A DNA stretch of 10,266 bases from Halobacteriovoraceae bacterium (GTDB lineage Bacteria > Bdellovibrionota > Bacteriovoracia > Bacteriovoracales > Bacteriovoracaceae), in the NCBI GenBank assembly GCA_020635115.1, contig JACKAK010000019.1, positions 1 through 10,266 of the forward strand. Direction: 5' to 3'. A program made the translations under genes and the position numbers. Shown here one piece after another: positions 6,127-10,266 of this stretch. Each line of letters opens with the position of its first letter. The stretch's first letter is position 1. The notes beneath the pieces are model-generated. The model did not search any database, had not been told where the DNA came from, and worked only from the letters and a program-made list of their open reading frames with translations.

Positions 6127-7483
6127 TCATATTCTTATCCATTTTGAACCCTCTATAGATACGGAATATATCGCTTTTAAAAGTGATGGCCTTAATATTA
6201 AAAATGAGTCTCAAACAAATAAATTTAATGAGGTTGCTGAAGAGCTTGGATTAGTAGAAAACCATAAAAATGAGTATTTAATTAATTACCAAAGTAATAG
6301 AGAATTTCGTCATAGAATGAGTTTTTATAAAGTTAGAAATCAAAGTTCAATTCATAAAATTATGTTTAATTTTGATTCTAATTTCCATATCAATACGGAG
6401 TCTGAATTCAATAAATCAAAAATTCATAAGATAATGGCAAAAAAATTTAGAAAAACGACTCCATCAATTCAAAGAATAGATATCTATCAGGATTTATTAA
6501 CACAAAGAAATACTCAAATTTTTGATATATTTCCTAACATTTTCGACACAAAGAAATATAAAATCCTATCTAAAGGAATCAATATTAATGTAGGCCACAA
6601 TGACCCAGAAGACCCTAATCGCATTACCCATATTGAATTAAGTATCTATCGTAGAGCCAAATTAAAAATTTACGACAAAACAAATTCCATCAAAAGACTT
6701 CTTAAAAATGATGAAATGACTTATGAGGAATATAAAAAATACGAAGAAAGATACGGAACTGATGAAAGTGGAAACTTAAATCAAGTTTGGCGAATTGAGT
6801 TATCACTTTCAAATGATTATTGTGATATGGCGAATACTCTTCTTTTAAAGGCCAGGGTTGAAAAATGGGATGAAAATCATATTCAATGGGCCTATCGTCA
6901 GATATTGGCCCATTTCGCCAGTAATCATCGTATTGTTGAAATTGATACAATTCCTGAAAATGGAAATATCTATCAAGCTAAGACCTGTCCAATATATGAA
7001 AAATATATGTTTTTGAATGACAAAGCTGGAACTTTAACAAAATTAAAAAGATTCATCGCTAAAATGGATGAACTTCCAGAAGAAACCTTATCGTCTTTTG
7101 TATCTTCACCAAGCCCAAAAAGAACTATTGATAGTTATGCAAAAAGTTCAGCTAAAAAAATTCTTGGAACAAAAGATTGCCAGAAAAATACCAAAGCATT
7201 ATACCGTTATTTTTGTAGAAGGTTAAAACGACATCTTGCTACAGAAAAAAGAAATTTATATACCAAATATTATCATTACTACCTTCAAAAAGCTTTTCTA
7301 TCAGTTGATGTCAATGAAAAGGAATATTGGAAAAACGAAGCAATCAGGGCCAGAGATGAAGGATTCTTGGAATATCATCTTCCAGATGAGTCCTTTCATG
7401 GATGGGATGGAGAAAGAAAGTTAGATATCGTAAAAAAAGACCTTAAAGAAATAGATTTGGTAGAAGCTCTATTCAATTCTTAG
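6116..7483 (+). CDS. Rep_trans/MobT-type relaxase or rolling-circle initiator
   Basis: A 455-residue protein resembling the replication initiation factor family (Rep_trans: pT181 RepC-like initiators and MobT relaxases such as Tn916 Orf20). It would nick one strand at the origin and stay bound through a tyrosine, starting rolling-circle replication and transfer. Family-like signatures are RIDIYQD (120-126, with acidic D122 and D126), KIYDK (184-188, Y186 a candidate catalytic Tyr) and WRIELSLS (225-232, E228). The C-terminal part (about 310-455) is basic and helical and may bind DNA. It is longer than typical pT181 Rep proteins. AGGGAG (6106-6111) lies 4 nt before the ATG, inside the end of the ATPase gene. 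It is the last gene of the mobilization operon; 238 bp of non-coding DNA follow. The family call rests on motifs and neighbourhood, so plasmid-style Rep versus mobilization relaxase is not settled. Confidence 0.75.
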   Translation: MENSHILIHFEPSIDTEYIAFKSDGLNIKNESQTNKFNEVAEELGLVENHKNEYLINYQSNREFRHRMSFYKVRNQSSIHKIMFNFDSNFHINTESEFNKSKIHKIMAKKFRKTTPSIQRIDIYQDLLTQRNTQIFDIFPNIFDTKKYKILSKGININVGHNDPEDPNRITHIELSIYRRAKLKIYDKTNSIKRLLKNDEMTYEEYKKYEERYGTDESGNLNQVWRIELSLSNDYCDMANTLLLKARVEKWDENHIQWAYRQILAHFASNHRIVEIDTIPENGNIYQAKTCPIYEKYMFLNDKAGTLTKLKRFIAKMDELPEETLSSFVSSPSPKRTIDSYAKSSAKKILGTKDCQKNTKALYRYFCRRLKRHLATEKRNLYTKYYHYYLQKAFLSVDVNEKEYWKNEAIRARDEGFLEYHLPDESFHGWDGERKLDIVKKDLKEIDLVEALFNS

Positions 7484-7721
7484 TAAATTTTTTTGATTTT
7501 TTCTATATATACGAGTGATTTACCAAAATCTTTGTGAAAATTAATTGAAGCGACTTGAAAAGGAGCGGAAATTATTTTGAACAAAGGATATGTCGGCAAT
7601 GCTTAATATGTATTGCCGACATTATGACTCAAACAATAAATAAAGACAGTCATCTACAAAAAAAATATGAAATGTGAGACAATTCATATAAATAAAAAAT
7701 TAGATACTACACGGAGGTGGT
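7484..7721 (+). promoter_or_regulatory. Intergenic region between relaxase and restriction genes
   Basis: This 238-bp non-coding stretch separates the mobilization operon from the restriction-modification operon. It starts with T-rich sequence that has only a weak stem (7517-7530 area) and contains the large inverted repeat at 7590-7622. It ends with the promoter/leader of the endonuclease gene. TATAAA (7687-7692) is a possible -10, but no good -35 is seen at the right distance. Confidence 0.45.
7590..7622. repeat. Large perfect inverted repeat, candidate origin or operator
   Basis: ATGTCGGCAAT (7590-7600) is matched by its exact reverse complement ATTGCCGACAT (7612-7622). Two further pairs inside (one G-T, one C-G) leave a 7-nt loop TTAATAT. 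This is the strongest stem in the element outside its terminators, but no T-run follows on either strand, so termination is unlikely. Its location right after the relaxase gene suits a rolling-circle origin or oriT hairpin; being upstream of the restriction genes, it could instead be an operator. Confidence 0.6.
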
Positions 7722-8363
7722 ATGAGTAAAAATGATGCTGTAAAAGCTCAAATTCTAGATCTTGCAAAAAAATATAGAAAGAATCTTGAAGAGAAAATTC
7801 AGAATCGAAAAAAAGAAATGGAAGAAGATGATTTATCTCACCACCAACTTTACTCCGTGCTAGGTATAGATAGCGATAAGGGAAACCAAATAGATGTATA
7901 TCAAAATATCGGGAGGTTTTTATACAAATATTCTGGCTCATTTTTAGAAGAAGCAGCAGTGATATGTTTTCAAGCAAAGTTCCCAAAGGCAAAAAAGGTT
8001 AAAATACCAAACACAATCAGCCTAAAACCAAAAACTTTTGAGATAGACTGCTTAGTAAACAAAATAGCTTATGAAATCAAATGGCGAGATGCAACAACAG
8101 ATGGAGACCACATCACCAAAGAGCATAACAGAGTAAAAAATATAAAAAATGCAGGATATACACCTGTAAGAATAATGTTTTATGAACCAAATAGAGGCCA
8201 AGCAATTAAAATCCAACAGAAACTCAAGTCCATTTACGAGAGTGTAAGCGGTGAATACTACTCAGGTTTGAATGCATGGGAGTATATATATGAGAAGACA
8301 GATATTGATTTAAATAGTATGTTAAAAGAAATAAGTGAAATGATAGATTTTATGGAGATATAA
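7722..8363 (+). CDS. ApaLI-like type II restriction endonuclease
   Basis: A 213-residue type II endonuclease that cuts unmodified DNA, protecting the carrier against incoming DNA and favouring retention of the element. It resembles the ApaLI-like endonuclease family: SVLGI (45-49), YQNIGRFLYKYSGSFLEEA (60-78), IPNT (95-98), KPKTFEIDCLV (102-112), then AYEIKWRDATTDGDHITKEH (116-135). The PD-(D/E)xK active site is most likely D109, E118 and K120 from FEID...EIK. ApaLI itself recognises GTGCAC; whether this one does cannot be read from the sequence. The ATG has GGAGG (7713-7717) 4 nt upstream. The methyltransferase ATG directly follows its stop codon, so the two are co-transcribed with the endonuclease first. 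No controller (C) protein gene is seen. Confidence 0.78.
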   Translation: MSKNDAVKAQILDLAKKYRKNLEEKIQNRKKEMEEDDLSHHQLYSVLGIDSDKGNQIDVYQNIGRFLYKYSGSFLEEAAVICFQAKFPKAKKVKIPNTISLKPKTFEIDCLVNKIAYEIKWRDATTDGDHITKEHNRVKNIKNAGYTPVRIMFYEPNRGQAIKIQQKLKSIYESVSGEYYSGLNAWEYIYEKTDIDLNSMLKEISEMIDFMEI

Positions 8364-9530
8364 ATGCTTGTAAACAAAGACTGTATTAATGCATTAGAAG
8401 ATATAAAAGCCAAGTCAATAGATTTAATTTACCTTGACCCACCTTTTTATACTCAAAAAAAGCAAAAGCAGAAAACAAGAGACAACTCCAAGGAATATTC
8501 ATTTGATGATAGCTGGGAATCAATAGAAGACTACCGAAATTACATCACTGAAAGACTAAAAATATGTAAAACGCTCTTAAAAGATACTGGTTCTATATTT
8601 CTTCATTGTGATAAAGCAGCCTCTCACCATTTACGAATTGCTCTGGATGAAGTTTTTGGATACTCAAACTTTCAAAGTGAAATAATCTGGACTTACAGAA
8701 GATGGTCAAACTCAAGAAGAGGATTGCTTAATAGTCATCAAGTAATTTTTTTCTATAGTAAAACAAAGAAATATAAATTCAACCCAATGTATCAAGACTA
8801 CTCACCGACTACAAATCTAGATCAAATCTTTCAAGAGAGAGTTAGAAATGAACACGGAAAATCCGCCTATAAAAAAGACGGAGAAAAAGCAGTTTTAATA
8901 GAAAAAAAGAAAGGTGTTCCTCTATCTGATGTATGGGAAATCCCTTACCTAAATCCAAAAGCAAAGGAAAGAGTTGGCTATCCAACACAAAAGCCAATAT
9001 TACTCTTAGAGAGAATCATTGAATTAGCCTCTGATGAGAACGACACAGTCATGGACCCATTTTGTGGAAGTGGAACAACATTAGTTGCCGCCAAACTACT
9101 AAAAAGAAAATTTATAGGGATGGATATTTCTAAAGATGCAATTGAGTTATCAAAAGAAAGACTTGAAAATCCAATAAAATCCGAATCTGCACTATTAAAG
9201 AAAGGAATTGACTCATATCAAAACCAATCACCTGAAATTGCCGAATATTTAAAGAAAATCAATGCTTATCCAGTTCAAAGAAATAAAGGCATAGATGGCT
9301 TCATGAGAGATGGCGATGATATAAAACCAGTACCTATAAAAATCCAAAGACATGGCGAGAGTATAAAAGATGCTCAGGATAGTTTATTAAAAGCTTGTAT
9401 AAAAAATGACTTCCAAACCAAAATACTTATCTCCACAGAGACAAATGAAGATAGTTTTTTAGAAGAAGATAACCTATATATCTTTAATAAATCCAATCTA
9501 AAAATAGAACAGCTCACAAACTTAATTTAA
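8364..9530 (+). CDS. Beta-class DNA methyltransferase (N6-A or N4-C) with C-terminal extension
   Basis: A 388-residue site-specific amino-methyltransferase that should protect host DNA from the adjoining endonuclease. Catalytic motif IV is DPPF (25-28). The SAM-binding motif I comes late as DPFCGSGTT (231-239), after YPTQKP (206-211), followed by IGMDIS (251-256). The order IV, recognition region (about 105-200), then X and I is the beta class. DPPF leans towards N6-adenine but does not exclude N4-cytosine. Beyond the methylase core, residues about 285-388 form an extra domain (YPVQRNKGIDGF, KPVPIKIQRHGES), seen in other methylases of this type and reminiscent of a degenerate nuclease-like fold. 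The ATG follows the endonuclease TAA with no gap, and GGAG (8354-8357) lies inside the endonuclease gene, so expression is coupled. Confidence 0.9.
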   Translation: MLVNKDCINALEDIKAKSIDLIYLDPPFYTQKKQKQKTRDNSKEYSFDDSWESIEDYRNYITERLKICKTLLKDTGSIFLHCDKAASHHLRIALDEVFGYSNFQSEIIWTYRRWSNSRRGLLNSHQVIFFYSKTKKYKFNPMYQDYSPTTNLDQIFQERVRNEHGKSAYKKDGEKAVLIEKKKGVPLSDVWEIPYLNPKAKERVGYPTQKPILLLERIIELASDENDTVMDPFCGSGTTLVAAKLLKRKFIGMDISKDAIELSKERLENPIKSESALLKKGIDSYQNQSPEIAEYLKKINAYPVQRNKGIDGFMRDGDDIKPVPIKIQRHGESIKDAQDSLLKACIKNDFQTKILISTETNEDSFLEEDNLYIFNKSNLKIEQLTNLI

Positions 9531-9559
9531 TTATTTTCCAAAAACTTTCTTGAACGAAA

Positions 9560-9588
9560 AGGCCTCAATATTCATTTGGGGCTTTTTT
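9560..9588 (+). terminator. Intrinsic terminator after the restriction-modification operon
   Basis: AGGCCTCAA (9560-9568) pairs with TTGGGGCTT (9576-9584) with two G-U wobbles around a 7-nt loop, followed by a T-run to 9588. It lies about 30 nt after the methyltransferase stop and closes the plus-strand operon before attR. Confidence 0.82.
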
Positions 9589-9754
9589 ATTTCATTTTTT
9601 AAAAAGGTTAAATTTTTCGGTATATCAATAAATAGATATAAAATTACTATTTTTTGGTAAAGAAACCAATCAACTGTTTTCCTCCGTTTTTAAACCAAAA
9701 ATCAATTTTAATTTGTAATTCTATATACTTAAGTGTAAAAGATTGGTAAATGGA
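9589..9754. other. Non-coding right end of the element
   Basis: This AT-rich 166-bp stretch between the last terminator and attR has no gene. It contains TATTTTTTGGTA (9648-9659) and ATTGGTA (9742-9748), both also present near the left end. In the excised circle this DNA would lie upstream of attP and the element tRNA; TATACT (9724-9729) is the only -10-like hexamer noted, without a clear -35. Confidence 0.5.
9648..9659 (+). repeat. 12-bp repeat near the right element end
   Basis: Exact copy of the TATTTTTTGGTA at 2731-2742, in the same orientation. It is a candidate arm-type site for the integrase, with low confidence because the motif is AT-rich and short. Confidence 0.3.
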
Positions 9755-9771
9755 AGCGGATTCAAAATCCG
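9755..9771 (+). repeat. attR core, 17-bp direct repeat
   Basis: Exact copy of the attL core at 2573-2589. The sequence to its right continues correctly as the anticodon stem closing base, variable arm and T-arm of the host tRNA. To its left (9741-9754) there is no D-arm or acceptor strand, so this side does not encode a complete tRNA. Confidence 0.92.
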
Positions 9772-9815
9772 CCGGTAGCAATACTGTGCGAGTTCAAGTC
9801 TCGCCCGGGCCACCA
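9772..9815 (+). pseudogene. 3' half of host tRNA-Leu(CAA), disrupted by integration
   Basis: After the shared core, C9772 completes the anticodon stem. The 15-nt class II variable arm (9773-9787), T-arm GCGAG-TTCAAGT-CTCGC (9788-9804), acceptor strand CCGGGCC (9805-9811) and ACCA (9812-9815) follow. The acceptor strand is the exact complement of GGCCCGG at 2548-2554, which shows the two halves belong to one gene. Separated from its 5' half and promoter, it should be silent. Confidence 0.93.
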
Positions 9816-9941
9816 CTCTTAAAATTGTGGCCAAGCATCTAGGCAAAGATTTTTAAGCCTCTTATCGATAAAACTGTCGAACTTGTTGCTCCTAAAAAAG
9901 GATTCTTCCCGATCGATGGTGGTTAAACCATCCAAAGCCCT
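9816..9941. other. Spacer between tRNA-Leu remnant and transposase; possible IS end
   Basis: The stretch has no gene. GGATTCTTCCCGATCGATGG (9900-9919) could be the terminal inverted repeat of the ISL3-type element, since it points inwards towards the transposase and sits where the IS end should be. The partner end lies outside the window, so this cannot be confirmed. A 6-bp hairpin (GATGGT/ACCATC, about 9915-9932) lies just beyond the transposase stop without a T-run. Confidence 0.3.
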
Positions 9942-10266
9942 TCAACCACAGACACTTAAGAGACGTAACCGATAGTTATTTGGGTTCTTATATCCGTAAG
10001 CTCTTCTTCTTACAAGGGAAGCTTTGTTATTAAAGCCCTCTAACCTCGCATTTGTTAGTCTTTTTCTAAAATAATTAAGGACTTCCTGCCTCCAATATTT
10101 GAGAGTATTTCCGAGTCTTTTCACTTCTTTAGTTTTAGACTCCCTAAATCTCTCAATCATTTTATCGATGGCCACAGATGCCTTTTCATACCCTTTTATA
10201 CGATAAAAACACTGTAGGGCTTCTTTCGCATGATACATTTCATTGAGGTGTGGATGCTTTTTAAGG
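9942..10266 (-). CDS. ISL3-family transposase, C-terminal part (continues past the window)
   Basis: The 3' end of a DDE transposase gene. The reading frame stays open to the window edge, with nine more codons before the internal ATG at 10238, so the visible Met is not the start and at least 107 residues are present. LTNARLEGFNNKASLVRRRAYGYKN matches the C-terminal signature of ISL3 transposases (one stretch shown in part: ARLEGFNN, RRRAYGY); the Glu in LEGFNN is the expected third catalytic acidic residue. The stop is at 9942-9944 and the preceding NYRLRLLSVCG is a normal C-terminus, so the visible part looks intact. It is outside the integrated element, 126 bp from the tRNA remnant, and points towards it. 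Whether the whole IS is functional cannot be judged here. Confidence 0.85.
   Translation of the reverse strand, partial: LKKHPHLNEMYHAKEALQCFYRIKGYEKASVAIDKMIERFRESKTKEVKRLGNTLKYWRQEVLNYFRKRLTNARLEGFNNKASLVRRRAYGYKNPNNYRLRLLSVCG

Larger units (their letters stand above)
2573..9771 (+). mobile_element. Integrative mobilizable element in tRNA-Leu(CAA), about 7.2 kb
   Basis: The element is bounded by the 17-bp direct repeats and has a 7,182-bp unit (one core copy plus interior). It carries a tyrosine integrase next to attL, an FtsK-type ATPase overlapping a Rep_trans/MobT-type relaxase, two small unknown genes, a restriction-modification pair as cargo and its own tRNA-Leu. The coupling ATPase plus Rep_trans relaxase pairing recalls orf21/orf20 of Tn916-type ICEs and MobT-type IMEs. 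No mating-pair (type IV secretion) genes, phage structural genes or portal/terminase genes are present, so transfer would depend on a helper. No excisionase was recognised; one of the two small genes could fill that role. Boundaries are firm from the repeats and the split tRNA; the IME label is an inference from gene content. Confidence 0.85.

Noticed and set aside
4831..7483. Filamentous phage module (Zot-like ATPase plus gpII-like initiator)
   Set aside because: No small hydrophobic coat proteins, adsorption protein or secretin are present, and the ATPase has FtsK-type motifs after a 120-residue N-terminal region, not an N-terminal P-loop with a membrane anchor.
7484..7530. Terminator right after the relaxase gene
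   Set aside because: T-rich sequence is present, but the only stem (GATTT/AAATC) follows the T-run and is too weak.
7684..7992. 102-codon minus-strand open frame over the endonuclease start
   Set aside because: It overlaps the well-supported endonuclease gene and has no ribosome site; treated as a shadow.
2548..9815. tRNA-Leu interrupted by a group I intron at the anticodon
   Set aside because: Group I introns do occur in tRNA-Leu anticodon loops, but this insert is 7.2 kb, is flanked by 17-bp direct repeats and encodes an integrase and its own tRNA. That fits site-specific integration, not splicing.
1..10266. CRISPR array or tandem repeat array
   Set aside because: No regularly spaced repeats were seen anywhere in the window.

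Overview
The window is an AT-rich bacterial chromosome segment. It holds a DEAD-box RNA helicase and a secreted zinc protease on the left, a compact integrated mobile element of about 7.2 kb in the middle, and the start of an ISL3-type insertion sequence on the right. AT-biased codon use, many GGCC tetranucleotides within AT-rich genes, and the style of the helicase and protease suggest a Bdellovibrionota-like (Bacteriovorax/Halobacteriovorax-type) or other AT-rich proteobacterial-grade host. That placement is a low-confidence inference, because no rRNA or lineage marker is present.

Layout. 1-93: no gene seen. 94-1581 (-): DEAD-box helicase. 1668-2354 (-): exported metzincin-like protease. 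2548-2589: 5' half of a broken host tRNA-Leu(CAA). 2573-2589 and 9755-9771: identical 17-bp direct repeats (attL/attR) covering the anticodon arm. Between them, in order: a complete second tRNA-Leu(CAA) at 2609-2693, its terminator, a tyrosine integrase (2819-4135 +), a small unknown gene (4148-4408 -), a small unknown gene (4577-4819 +), an FtsK/HerA-type coupling ATPase (4831-6126 +), a Rep_trans/MobT-type relaxase or replication initiator (6116-7483 +), a large inverted repeat (7590-7622), an ApaLI-like restriction endonuclease (7722-8363 +), its beta-class DNA methyltransferase (8364-9530 +) and a terminator. 9772-9815 is the 3' half of the broken host tRNA. 9942-10266 (-) is the C-terminal part of an ISL3-family transposase running off the window.

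How it works together. The element looks like an integrative and mobilizable element of the MobT + FtsK-like coupling protein type: the integrase inserts it, the relaxase nicks it for rolling-circle processing, and the ATPase presents it to a transfer machine supplied by another element. Its cargo is a restriction-modification pair. The most striking point is the integration site. The element splits the tRNA-Leu(CAA) gene inside the anticodon arm, and neither junction rebuilds a tRNA. Instead it carries a whole tRNA-Leu gene with the same CAA anticodon, only 19 nt behind the broken 5' half, where it should be read from the captured host tRNA promoter and stopped by the element's own terminator.
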